Below, one piece after another: positions 1 to 7,530 of a DNA stretch of 51,976 nt. The position numbers were made by a program, and so were the translations under genes. This DNA is from Chitinophaga pinensis (GTDB lineage: Bacteria; Bacteroidota; Bacteroidia; B-17B0; Aurantibacillaceae): contig CAMCZO010000006.1 of assembly GCA_945887955.1 (NCBI GenBank), positions 1 to 51,976 on the forward strand. The letters are read 5' to 3'. The first letter of the stretch is position 1, and each line of letters starts with the position of its first letter. Below the pieces are notes generated by a model, which ran no database searches, was not told where the DNA came from, and saw only the letters and a list, made by a program, of their open reading frames with translations.

Positions 1-575
1 AATTTATTTATATTATAAAAGTATATTAATTAAGCTTAAACTAAACATAATTTTGTTTTATTAATAAAAAAAATTAAAATTATTTAATAAGAACAGTATA
101 TATAAATAAAATTTTATTTTAAAGATTTTAAAAATTTTGTTGTATATATATACTGTTAGTATTGTTTATATAATTTAGGTTTTTATAGTGATAATGTAGG
201 TTATAAATATTACCTAACAAGCTATAAACAATTATTTTTTTTAATTAAATGATTATTAAGTAGGTAACAACAACAAACATTATGTTAATATAAATTAACC
301 TTAATAAGTATTTAGTTTTACGAATGTTAATAATCAATTTTATTGTTTGATAAAGGAAAACAAAAATTTAAAACATTATTATTAATAATTAGAATTTATG
401 ATAAGCAAAAATTAAAATGAATAAATATTAAAAAGGAAATGAACTTTTATAAACAAAAATATATGTAACTAACATTTTTTTGTTGATACTAATAACGAAA
501 TAAACTAACGTAAATTTGTAGAGAATATAATTTTAATCTCAAACTAAATAAATATTTACCTTTACATAAATTAAA
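1..575. other. AT-rich gene-free region upstream of mnmG
   Basis: No credible coding sequence is present on either strand. The composition is overwhelmingly A and T. A perfect 13-bp inverted repeat lies at 92-104 and 145-157 (arm aacagtatatata), separated by 40 nt. A shorter inverted pair (taggt / accta) sits at 197-201 and 212-216. I found no consensus DnaA box (TTATCCACA); only relaxed nine-mers (TTATNNACA) occur, at 447-455 and, on the minus strand, at 325-333. The position next to mnmG and near two parS-like sites makes a replication-origin-related role possible but unproven. The region must at least carry the mnmG promoter. Confidence 0.6.
92..157. repeat. 13-bp perfect inverted repeat in AT-rich leader
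   Basis: The left arm at 92-104 (aacagtatatata) is the exact reverse complement of 145-157. The 40-nt spacer is A/T only apart from two or three G residues. It is not followed by a T-run suited to a terminator of a known upstream gene. It could be a protein-binding palindrome, a cruciform, or part of an origin; the function is unknown. Confidence 0.6.
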
Positions 576-2462
576 TTGACTAACGAGTACGACATAATTG
601 TTGTTGGAGCTGGCCACGCAGGCTGCGAAGCCGCTGCCGCCGCTGCTAATATGGGATCAAAAGTATTGTTGGTAACCATGAATATGCAAACCATAGCACA
701 AATGAGTTGTAATCCCGCTATGGGAGGAATTGCAAAAGGACAAATTGTTCGAGAAATAGATGCCATGGGTGGCTATAGTGGAATTATTTCTGACAAATCG
801 GCTATACAATTTAGAATGCTAAATAGAAGCAAAGGCCCCGCCATGTGGAGCCCACGTACTCAAAACGACCGCATGATGTTTGCCTCGCTTTGGCGCGAAA
901 TGTTGGAGCAAACGCCTAATGTTGATTTTTGGCAAGACATGGTAAAGGAGTTAATCATTTCTGCTGATGGAATAAGCATTGAAGGAATTGTTACAGGTAT
1001 GGGCATTTCTTTTAAAGCCAAAGCCATTGTTTTAACAAACGGAACTTTTTTAAACGGCATTATACATATTGGTGAAAAACAAATTGGAGGCGGCAGAACC
1101 GGCGAATCGGCAAGCATAGGAATAACCGAACAATTAGTCAGCTTAGGCTTTGTTTCGGGTCGTATGAAGACTGGCACTCCTCCACGAATAGATTCCCGAT
1201 CCTTAGATTATTCGAAGATGGAAGTTCAGGGTGGCGATGAAGTGGCCGATAAGTTTTCGTATCTAGACAACACCTCACCTTTTATAGGTCCAAATTCCAT
1301 AAAACAAATTCCTTGTCACGTTAGTTATACAAATCAACAAGTTCATGATATTTTAAAAACAGGATTTGAAAAATCGCCAATGTTTCAAGGCCGAATTCAA
1401 GGATTAGGGCCCAGATATTGTCCAAGTATAGAAGATAAAATTACACGATTTAGTGAGCGCGAAAGGCATCAACTATTTATAGAACCCGAGGGTTGGAATA
1501 CCGTAGAAATTTATGTAAATGGATTTTCTACCTCATTACCAATCGACGTTCAGCAAAAAGCATTGCAGTTAATCCCTGGCTTTGAAAAAGCTAAAATGTT
1601 TAGGCCAGGTTACGCCATTGAGTACGATTATTTTCCGCCAACACAATTAAAACTCACATTAGAAACCCAACTGCTTGATAATCTGTACTTTGCAGGGCAA
1701 ATTAATGGGACCACTGGGTATGAAGAGGCGGCCTGCCAAGGACTTATGGCCGGAATAAACGCCCATTTAAAAATAAATAACAAACCCGCATTAATCCTTA
1801 GTCGACACCAAGCTTATATAGGCGTTTTAATAGATGATTTGGTAATGAAAGGAACTGATGAGCCTTATCGAATGTTTACTTCTAGGGCCGAGTACCGACT
1901 TTTATTGAGACAAGATAATGCTGATATCAGGCTCACACCTCTATCAAACAAATTGGGTTTAGCTAATAAAGATCGTTTAAACAGGGTTGAAACTAAGATT
2001 GACGGCGCAAATAAAATTATTAATTATTTTAAAAATAATAGTGCAGATCCAAATACGCTTAATCCCTTTTTAGAGAGCGTTAATTCTGCCCATCTTTCTC
2101 AAAAAACCAGATATTTTAATGTTTTATCGCGCCCAAATGTATCGGCCGCTCAATTAATAGAGCAAGACACCATGTTGTTAAAAGAAATGTCCGTTTTTGA
2201 TAAGGAAACCATAGAACAGGCCGAGATTTTAATGAAATACGAAGGATATATTGAGCGCGAAAAGGAGAATGCTGAAAAGCAAATACGCCTCGAAGAACTT
2301 TTTATTAAGCCTGATTTTAATTACAATAGTATAAAAAGTTTAGGTGCCGAGGCTATTGAAAAATTTATTAAATATAAACCACAAACAATTGGACAAGCCA
2401 GCCGCATATCAGGGATTAATCCAGCCGACATTTCGGTTTTATTGGTTTATCTTGGTCGTTAA
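576..2462 (+). CDS. mnmG: tRNA uridine-5-carboxymethylaminomethyl modification enzyme MnmG (GidA)
   Basis: FAD-dependent MnmG works with MnmE to install the (carboxymethyl)aminomethyl group on wobble U34 of certain tRNAs. The 628-residue length is normal for the family. The Rossmann FAD-binding motif GAGHAGCE is at residues 11-18, a conserved CNPAMGGIAKG segment follows near residue 45, and the helical C-terminal domain ends with the typical GINPADIS motif. The start is TTG at 576: an in-frame TAA lies just upstream at 567-569, and the FAD motif begins only ten residues in, so a later ATG would destroy it. A parS-like site begins 6 bp after the stop. mnmG is often close to the replication origin in bacteria. 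Identification is firm from sequence. Confidence 0.97.
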   Translation: MTNEYDIIVVGAGHAGCEAAAAAANMGSKVLLVTMNMQTIAQMSCNPAMGGIAKGQIVREIDAMGGYSGIISDKSAIQFRMLNRSKGPAMWSPRTQNDRMMFASLWREMLEQTPNVDFWQDMVKELIISADGISIEGIVTGMGISFKAKAIVLTNGTFLNGIIHIGEKQIGGGRTGESASIGITEQLVSLGFVSGRMKTGTPPRIDSRSLDYSKMEVQGGDEVADKFSYLDNTSPFIGPNSIKQIPCHVSYTNQQVHDILKTGFEKSPMFQGRIQGLGPRYCPSIEDKITRFSERERHQLFIEPEGWNTVEIYVNGFSTSLPIDVQQKALQLIPGFEKAKMFRPGYAIEYDYFPPTQLKLTLETQLLDNLYFAGQINGTTGYEEAACQGLMAGINAHLKINNKPALILSRHQAYIGVLIDDLVMKGTDEPYRMFTSRAEYRLLLRQDNADIRLTPLSNKLGLANKDRLNRVETKIDGANKIINYFKNNSADPNTLNPFLESVNSAHLSQKTRYFNVLSRPNVSAAQLIEQDTMLLKEMSVFDKETIEQAEILMKYEGYIEREKENAEKQIRLEELFIKPDFNYNSIKSLGAEAIEKFIKYKPQTIGQASRISGINPADISVLLVYLGR

Positions 2463-2468
2463 TTTTAT

Positions 2469-2484
2469 GGTTTCACGTGGAACA
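2469..2484. promoter_or_regulatory. parS-like centromere site 1
   Basis: The 16-mer GGTTTCACGTGGAACA is centred on CACGTG and differs from the classical parS palindrome TGTTTCACGTGAAACA at two positions. It shares a 14-bp core with the second site 915 bp downstream. It lies in the 33-bp gap between mnmG and the methyltransferase. parS sites are bound by ParB (Spo0J) and usually cluster near oriC. No parA or parB gene lies in this window. Confidence 0.8.
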
Positions 2485-2495
2485 AAAATATTATT

Positions 2496-3380
2496 ATGCT
2501 TACTTTAACTAATTGTCCAATTTGTGATTCAACAGAATTCGATCACATAATTACATGTAATGATTATACCGTTAGCCAAAATCCCTTCAATATTATTGGG
2601 TGCAAGCAATGTTCTTTTCGGTTTACAAATCCTCGCCCAACAAATGATAATTTGCCTGATTTTTATAAGTCAATCAACTATATATCTCATTCCGATACCA
2701 AAAAAGGTTTCGTCTCACAAGTTTACCATCTCGTAAGAAAATACACTTTGAATCAAAAGCTCAAGATGTTAAAGGCCAACGTTGCTGTTGGAAATTTATT
2801 AGATTATGGCTGCGGAACTGGCACGTTTTTGAAACAAGCAAATGCCAAGGGCTGGAATTCTTTTGGTACCGAACCAGATGAAGGCGCAAGAGAACTTTCA
2901 AATTCTAATAAAAAGCTTGCTTTTGAAAATAAAAAAGAACTAAATGCCTTTGATGCACTCATTACTTTTAACGCAATAACGCTTTGGCATGTTTTAGAAC
3001 ATGTTACAGATTTGCCTGAAACTCTAAATTTTTTCAAACAAAAATTAAACCAAAATGGCGCTCTAATTATTGCGGTTCCTAACTACAACAGTTACGATGC
3101 AAAGCATTATAAAGCTCATTGGGCGGCCTACGATTTACCACGACATCTATATCATTTTGAAGCTAAAACAATTTGCCAACTCATGGCCAAATATGGCTTT
3201 GTGCTCAACGAAACCTATCCTATGAGGTTTGATAGCTTTTATGTAAGTATGTTAAGCGAGAAATATGGGTTTGGTCGAATTAATTATTTAAAAGCATTTT
3301 TAGTCGGATTACGCTCTAATTTAAAAGCTAAAAAAGCCACCGACTACTCAAGCGTTATATACGTTTTTAAACACGCTTAA
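2496..3380 (+). CDS. class I SAM-dependent methyltransferase with N-terminal zinc-ribbon-like Cys pairs
   Basis: A 294-residue soluble protein. Cys pairs C7/C10 and C36/C39 (CPIC ... CKQC) look like a small zinc-binding ribbon. The SAM-binding motif I (LLDYGCGTGT) is at residues 101-110, and a WHVLEHV motif, typical of the Methyltransf_23/11 type, is at about 164-170. The substrate cannot be read from sequence; relatives act on small molecules, lipids or glycans. It follows mnmG by 33 bp in the same direction and is bracketed by two parS-like sites. It could be co-transcribed with mnmG. Start ATG; no odd features in the reading frame. Confidence 0.85.
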   Translation: MLTLTNCPICDSTEFDHIITCNDYTVSQNPFNIIGCKQCSFRFTNPRPTNDNLPDFYKSINYISHSDTKKGFVSQVYHLVRKYTLNQKLKMLKANVAVGNLLDYGCGTGTFLKQANAKGWNSFGTEPDEGARELSNSNKKLAFENKKELNAFDALITFNAITLWHVLEHVTDLPETLNFFKQKLNQNGALIIAVPNYNSYDAKHYKAHWAAYDLPRHLYHFEAKTICQLMAKYGFVLNETYPMRFDSFYVSMLSEKYGFGRINYLKAFLVGLRSNLKAKKATDYSSVIYVFKHA

Positions 3381-3383
3381 AAT

Positions 3384-3399
3384 TGTTTCACGTGGAACG
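3384..3399. promoter_or_regulatory. parS-like centromere site 2
   Basis: The 16-mer TGTTTCACGTGGAACG lies 3 bp after the methyltransferase stop codon. It matches the classical parS palindrome except for positions 12 and 16, and shares the 14-bp core GTTTCACGTGGAAC with the site at 2469-2484. Two near-identical copies of so specific a motif in an AT-rich region are very unlikely by chance. Confidence 0.8.
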
Positions 3400-3837
3400 T
3401 CTTGACTAATTATAGCCCGAATTTTAATTCAGAATTTTTAAACCCCTTTTTTTATCAATCCTTTTTATTTATAGCCTCGCTATACAATAATTCAAAGAAG
3501 CAAAATTTACTCTCTGGTGCGAAGTGGCTATGATTTGTCAGCTCAAGATTAACCTGGCAAAAAAAAGCTTTATGTGTTTTGGAGCAACTCTTAATTAAGT
3601 TTAATTTTTTTATTAAGGTTAAAAAATAGATAATATATTTATATTTAAAAAAATTAAAATCATTGATATTACGTTATTGACAGCTTTTTAATTTTAAAAT
3701 AACAAATAATAAACGGATGGTTTCTACTATCTAATTCTATAATTCAAATAAACCACAAAGTTTTGAAAAAAACTGCTTTTTTTCTCTTAATTTAAAAAGG
3801 ACTTCAAATAAAAAAAATAAACAAAACCAATTACTGC

Positions 3838-3898
3838 TTCTAAAATAAAAGATGTTTTGCCAATTTGTTTGAATAACAATAAATAGGTTGTACATTTA
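3838..3898 (+). promoter_or_regulatory. promoter of the Fib_succ_major lipoprotein, near-duplicate of 4783-4837
   Basis: A Bacteroidota-type promoter: TTTG at 3868-3871 (-33 element) and TACATTTA at 3891-3898 (-7 element, consensus TANNTTTG). The segment from 3861 to 3898 is almost identical to 4801-4837 upstream of the next gene, and the flanking ttctaaaata is also shared. The lipoprotein start codon lies 16 bp downstream. Confidence 0.6.
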
Positions 3899-3914
3899 TT
3901 AGAAATAAGAAATT

Positions 3915-4730
3915 ATGAAAAACCTAAATTCAATCACAATGCTATTGGCCTTGTTAACAATATTAATGGGCTGTAAAAAAGAAACAAAAATAACCGAGTG
4001 CACATTTTCATATGCCCCATGGGCTGCATGCGACAATGGCATCCAAACAAGAATGGGAACGGCCAACTCAACTGGTTGCAGCGGCACGCCACCCTCAGAT
4101 AGTCTTAAAAAAAACTGCCCCACAACAATTACAGACCTTGATGGAAACAGCTATGGTATAAAATTAATTGGCAATCAAACCTGGACAACAAAAAACCTAA
4201 ATGTTAGCAAATACAGAACTGGCGATTTAATACCTCAAGTTCAAGACCCGACCCTATGGGATAATTTAACAACAGGGGCCTGGTGCTATTACGAAAATAA
4301 CAGCGCCAATGGGACCATATATGGCAAGCTGTATAATTGGTATGCTGTAACCGACTCCCGCGGCTTAGCCCCAACAGGCTACCATATACCAAACAATTCG
4401 GAATTCATGACCTTAATAAATTATTTAGGAGGCGTGTAGGTAGCAGGAGGGAAGATGAAGGAGCCCGGCTTATCGCATTGGTTAGCGCCAAACACCGAGG
4501 CCACAAATAGCAGTGGTTTTTCGGCCTTGCCGGCAGGAATGCGAGTTTTTCAAGGAGTTTTTGCAGGCATACAGAATGATGGAACTTTTTGGAGTCGATC
4601 AATTTGGAATTTAGAGCCGGCTCCTTTTGATGGCTTTAATTGTATTGGGACTTATTACGACGATGAATTTATTGCGCCAAATGGGTTTGATGAACAAACC
4701 GGCATTTCAGTTCGCTGCGTAAAGGATTAA
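3915..4730 (+). pseudogene. Fib_succ_major (FISUMP) domain lipoprotein interrupted by an in-frame TAG
   Basis: The reading frame encodes a lipoprotein signal with lipobox LMGC (Cys near residue 20). A Cys/Trp-rich TSP1-like segment follows (ECTFSYAPWAAC ... GC ... NC). Then comes the Fib_succ_major paralogous domain, with hallmarks DLDGNSYGIKLIGNQTWTTK, YGKLYNWYAV, GYHIP, ALPAG and C-terminal ISVRCVKD. The frame is broken once by TAG at 4437-4439 after residue 174, and resumes in the same frame with VAGGKMKE, which is the expected family sequence. Without the stop the protein would be 271 residues. The domain is C-terminally essential, so this is probably a recent nonsense mutation; read-through or sequencing error are alternatives. 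Family members are surface or secreted proteins of unknown role. Confidence 0.75.
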
Positions 4731-4782
4731 AATTATATTAATTTTTTGTGATGAATATATATTTGAAACAAATAATTGTTGT

Positions 4783-4837
4783 TTCTAAAATAGAATTTTT
4801 CAATGTGTTTGAATAACAAAAATAGGTTGTACATTTA
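4783..4837 (+). promoter_or_regulatory. promoter of the small secreted protein, near-duplicate of 3838-3898
   Basis: TTTG at 4808-4811 and TACATTTA at 4830-4837 form a Bacteroidota-type promoter. The stretch gtttgaataacaa through ataggttgtacatttat matches the promoter of the preceding gene with a one-base spacer difference, so the two genes are probably expressed together from duplicated control regions. It also shows that the true start of the following gene is the ATG at 4854, not an upstream ATG at 4803. Confidence 0.6.
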
Positions 4838-4853
4838 TAAAAAAACAAAATAT

Positions 4854-5270
4854 ATGAAAAAAATAATTTTATTATTTGCAATGATGATGATATTCAATAT
4901 CGTAAATGCTCAACAAAAATCAAAACAAATAAATAAAAAAGCACCTCCCGCTGGAAAAATAATGGCGATGACTTTTGAATTATTTTATATGGGCCTTTCA
5001 ATGCCGGGGGATTTACCTCAATTAGTTTTTAAAGACATTACTACAAATGAAGAATATGACTTTGGTTCTTCTCCTAATAATCTAAACGGAATTGAATTAA
5101 GTGACGGTGACAGCGCAAATCCGAAATATTTAAATAAGATTTTTATTGTTGAAGCAAAGCAAGAAATTATTGAAATTTATGTTAATTCAGGTTTTGAATC
5201 AGCCGAAAAGAAAAATTCAAAAGCATGGGTAATAAAATCAATAAAATTATGGAATAACAAAAAAGAATAA
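4854..5270 (+). CDS. small secreted protein of unknown function
   Basis: I do not recognise the family. With the ATG at 4854 the product is 138 residues: a signal peptide of about 20 residues (MKKIILLF ... NIVNAQ, cleavage after NAQ likely), then a basic stretch KQINKKAPPAGK and a mixed alpha/beta-looking domain without Cys. An in-frame ATG at 4803 is rejected because the promoter elements lie inside that extension. It shares its promoter sequence with the interrupted Fib_succ_major lipoprotein upstream, so the two may be co-regulated. The gene ends before a hairpin terminator. Confidence 0.65.
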   Translation: MKKIILLFAMMMIFNIVNAQQKSKQINKKAPPAGKIMAMTFELFYMGLSMPGDLPQLVFKDITTNEEYDFGSSPNNLNGIELSDGDSANPKYLNKIFIVEAKQEIIEIYVNSGFESAEKKNSKAWVIKSIKLWNNKKE

Positions 5271-5293
5271 AAGCAGATTAAGTATTTAAACAA

Positions 5294-5330
5294 AAACCCT
5301 TAACTAGTGATAGCCAAGGGTTTATTTATT
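5294..5330. terminator. bidirectional hairpin terminator
   Basis: An 8-bp stem (aaaccctt at 5294-5301 pairing with aagggttt at 5316-5323) with a 14-nt loop is followed by a T-rich run on the plus strand and preceded by A-runs, so it can act in both directions. It sits between the convergent small secreted protein gene (plus) and tRNA-Arg (minus). Confidence 0.65.
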
Positions 5331-5337
5331 TTAAAAG

Positions 5338-5411
5338 TAGTCCCACTTGGATTCGAACCAAGGGCCGCAGGTTTAGAAAACCTGTGCTCTATCCAACTGA
5401 GCTATGGGACC
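5338..5411 (-). tRNA. tRNA-Arg (anticodon TCT)
   Basis: Read on the minus strand, a 74-nt cloverleaf is evident. The acceptor stem is GGTCCCA with TGGGACT plus discriminator A. The D-arm contains AGCTCAGTTGGATAGAGC, the anticodon arm is CAGGT-TTTCTAA-ACCTG with anticodon TCT, and the T-arm contains GGTTCGAATCC. CCA is not encoded. It decodes AGA (and AGG), a common arginine codon in AT-rich genomes. A likely promoter lies upstream on the minus strand (TTG near 5475, TACCTTTA at 5452-5445). Confidence 0.95.
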
Positions 5412-5444
5412 AGATAAAAAGCCACAAAAATTATTTTTTGAGAT

Positions 5445-5475
5445 GTAAAGGTAAAAAAAGATATTATCTAAACAA
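5445..5475 (-). promoter_or_regulatory. probable promoter of tRNA-Arg
   Basis: On the minus strand, TTG (5475-5473) and TACCTTTA (5452-5445) are spaced like the Bacteroidota -33 and -7 elements, placing transcription start about 25 nt before the mature tRNA end. The site falls inside the upstream part of the long plus-strand glycosyltransferase frame, arguing that this part is not coding. Confidence 0.4.
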
Positions 5476-5509
5476 TTATAATTATTTTAGTCCCTTAAGT
5501 ATAATACCC

Positions 5510-7462
5510 CTGAAACTATCTATCATAATTGTTAATTATAACGTAAAACACTTTGTTGAACAGTGTCTTTTTTCGGTATTTAAGGCCTTAAAAAATATCC
5601 CTTCCGAAGTTTTTGTGGTAGATAATAATTCGGTAGACGGCTCTATTGAGCTAATCAAAAATAAATTTCCGCAAGTTATTCTTATCCAAAACAAAATAAA
5701 CAATGGTTTTGCTGTTGCCAATAATCAAGCCATAATTTTATCTAAAGGGCAGTATGTGTTGCTTCTAAATCCAGATACGGTAGTACAAGAAGATACGTTT
5801 GAAAAAACATTGCAATTTATGGATACTCAACCCGAAGCCGGGGCTTTAGGGATTAAAATGCTGGATGGAAAGGGTAATTTTTTACCAGAAAGCAAGCGCG
5901 GATTGCCTAAGCCTGAAGTTGCTTTTTATAAAATATTTGGATTATCAAAATTATTTCCTCAATCACATAAATTTGGGCAATACCATTTAACGTATCTTGA
6001 CCAAAATAAAAACAATGAGGTAGCTGTTTTAAGTGGGGCCTTTATGCTCTTAAGAAAAGAAACTTTAAATAAGGTTGGTCTTCTTGACGAGGCTTATTTT
6101 ATGTACGGAGAAGACATAGATTTATCCTATAGAATTTCGCAAGGCGGATACAAAAATTATTATTTTGCCGAGAGTAGCATTATTCATTACAAAGGCGAAA
6201 GCACTAAAAAAAGCAGCATTAACTATGTCATTGTTTTTTATAAAGCCATGGCAATTTTTGCAAAAAAACATTTTAATAAAAATAACGCAAAAGCGTTTCA
6301 CCTATTAATTTATTTAGCGATATATATTCGAGCGGGCGCAGCTATTGCCAACAGATTAATTAAACAGTTGTTTTTTCCGGCAATCGACTTCGCCTTAATT
6401 TTAGCAGGCATTTATTTTTGTAAATCTGTTTATGAAATTAATTTCAAGCTCTACCCCAATTTTTATTCTACAAAAATAATTGATTTCTTTTTTCCAATTT
6501 ATACTTTTATTTGGATGTTTTTTGTTTACCTCAGTGGAGGCTACGATGCACCACAGCGAATAAAAAATATTTTAAGGGGCGTTTTAATTGGAACGGCATT
6601 TATTTTAATTATTTATTCGCTTTTACCAGAATATTATCGCTTTTCGCGCGCACTAATTTTAATTGGATCTATTAATACACTTTTTATTTTTATACTTAGT
6701 CGTATTTTTTATAGTTTACTAAAAATAAAAAGATTTAAACTTAATGGACATAAAACCAACGCCAGAATAGCTATTATTGGGAGTGAATTAGAGTTTAATC
6801 GTGTTAGCGAATTATTAAAACAAACCAATATTAAATCGGAATACTTGGGATTTATAAGTAACGAAATAAACGGAACATCAAACCAAAGTTACATTGGGCA
6901 TTTTGATCAAATAAACGAAGCTATCGATATACATCAGCTCAATGAAATTATATTTTGCGCCCGAGATATTTCTTCGCAAAACATTATTGATAAAATGATA
7001 ACCTTAGTAACAAAAGGAGTTGAGTTTAAAATAGCACCGCAAGAAAGCCTTTCGATTATTGGCAGTAATAGTATTGATACTGCCGGCGATTTATATGTAA
7101 TAGATGTAAATAATTTAGGTAGGCCAGCAAATATTCGCATGAAGCGGCTTTTAGACATTACTGTTAGTATTTTATTTATTTTATTTAGTTGGACATTGAT
7201 CTGGTTTCAAAAAAACAAATTAAACTTTATTGGTAATTTATTTAAAGTTTTATTTGGAGTTTATTCTTGGGTGGGTTACGGCAAAAATATTAAAAAAGAG
7301 TTGCCAGCTATAAGACCCTCTGTATTAACGCCAGCAGACGGCGTAAAAAATAAAAATGATTATGAGCGAATAAATAAATATTACTTAAATTATTCGAAGG
7401 ATTATAAAACAGAAAATGATTTAAAAATAATTTTTAGTCAATTAAATGAGCTTGGCCGATAA
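5510..7462 (+). CDS. GT2 family glycosyltransferase fused to a membrane / Rossmann-like sugar-transferase-type half
   Basis: The N-terminal GT2 domain (about residues 1-240) has DNNSVDGS at 38-45, LLNPDT (NPD at 87-89, the DXD-like motif) and GEDIDLS near 200, which supplies the acidic catalytic residue. It is followed by about four hydrophobic helices, a Rossmann-like segment (IAIIGSELEF onward), and a final portion beginning RMKRLLDITVS that resembles the membrane entry of polyprenyl-phosphate sugar transferases. The catalytic sugar-phosphate transferase core is absent. Likely role: adding a sugar to a cell-surface polysaccharide precursor at the inner membrane. The frame is open from 5384, but that part overlaps tRNA-Arg; the family start MKLSIIIVNYN coincides with CTG at 5510. 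An alternative is TTG at 5438. Confidence 0.75.
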   Translation: MKLSIIIVNYNVKHFVEQCLFSVFKALKNIPSEVFVVDNNSVDGSIELIKNKFPQVILIQNKINNGFAVANNQAIILSKGQYVLLLNPDTVVQEDTFEKTLQFMDTQPEAGALGIKMLDGKGNFLPESKRGLPKPEVAFYKIFGLSKLFPQSHKFGQYHLTYLDQNKNNEVAVLSGAFMLLRKETLNKVGLLDEAYFMYGEDIDLSYRISQGGYKNYYFAESSIIHYKGESTKKSSINYVIVFYKAMAIFAKKHFNKNNAKAFHLLIYLAIYIRAGAAIANRLIKQLFFPAIDFALILAGIYFCKSVYEINFKLYPNFYSTKIIDFFFPIYTFIWMFFVYLSGGYDAPQRIKNILRGVLIGTAFILIIYSLLPEYYRFSRALILIGSINTLFIFILSRIFYSLLKIKRFKLNGHKTNARIAIIGSELEFNRVSELLKQTNIKSEYLGFISNEINGTSNQSYIGHFDQINEAIDIHQLNEIIFCARDISSQNIIDKMITLVTKGVEFKIAPQESLSIIGSNSIDTAGDLYVIDVNNLGRPANIRMKRLLDITVSILFILFSWTLIWFQKNKLNFIGNLFKVLFGVYSWVGYGKNIKKELPAIRPSVLTPADGVKNKNDYERINKYYLNYSKDYKTENDLKIIFSQLNELGR

Positions 7463-7530
7463 ATGTTAAACTTTGTTTAATGGTTGTTTAGGCCAAATAA
7501 TATTAGCAATTTTAAATTAAATAAAATTCG

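Larger units (their letters stand above)
3381..3914. other. gene-poor intergenic stretch
   Basis: Beyond the parS-like site at its left edge and the promoter at its right edge, no intact gene is visible. Positions about 3402-3629 have a somewhat higher GC content and a coding-like plus-strand reading: TTG at 3402, one in-frame TGA at 3531-3533, then open to TAG at 3627-3629. This may be gene debris or chance. Positions 3600-3860 are very AT-rich with nothing recognisable. Confidence 0.5.

Noticed and set aside
325..455. Relaxed DnaA-box-like nine-mers (325-333 minus strand, 447-455 plus strand)
   Set aside because: They match only TTATNNACA and lack the consensus TTATCCACA; such sequences are frequent in DNA this AT-rich.
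4445..4457. AGGAGG close to ATG 4455, suggesting an independent gene start in the second half of the Fib_succ_major frame
   Set aside because: AGGAGG encodes the conserved Ala-Gly-Gly-Lys of the family, Bacteroidota rarely rely on Shine-Dalgarno pairing, and the product would be half a domain without a signal.
4803..4853. N-terminal extension from ATG 4803 of the small secreted protein
   Set aside because: It contains the promoter's -33 and -7 elements and would mask the signal peptide that starts at ATG 4854.
5384..5509. N-terminal extension of the glycosyltransferase from 5384
   Set aside because: It overlaps tRNA-Arg and its likely promoter and has no family homology; the conserved start lies at 5510.
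7466..7480. Small palindrome (ttaaac ttt gtttaa) after the glycosyltransferase
   Set aside because: A-T-rich stem with no T-run after it; too weak to call a terminator.
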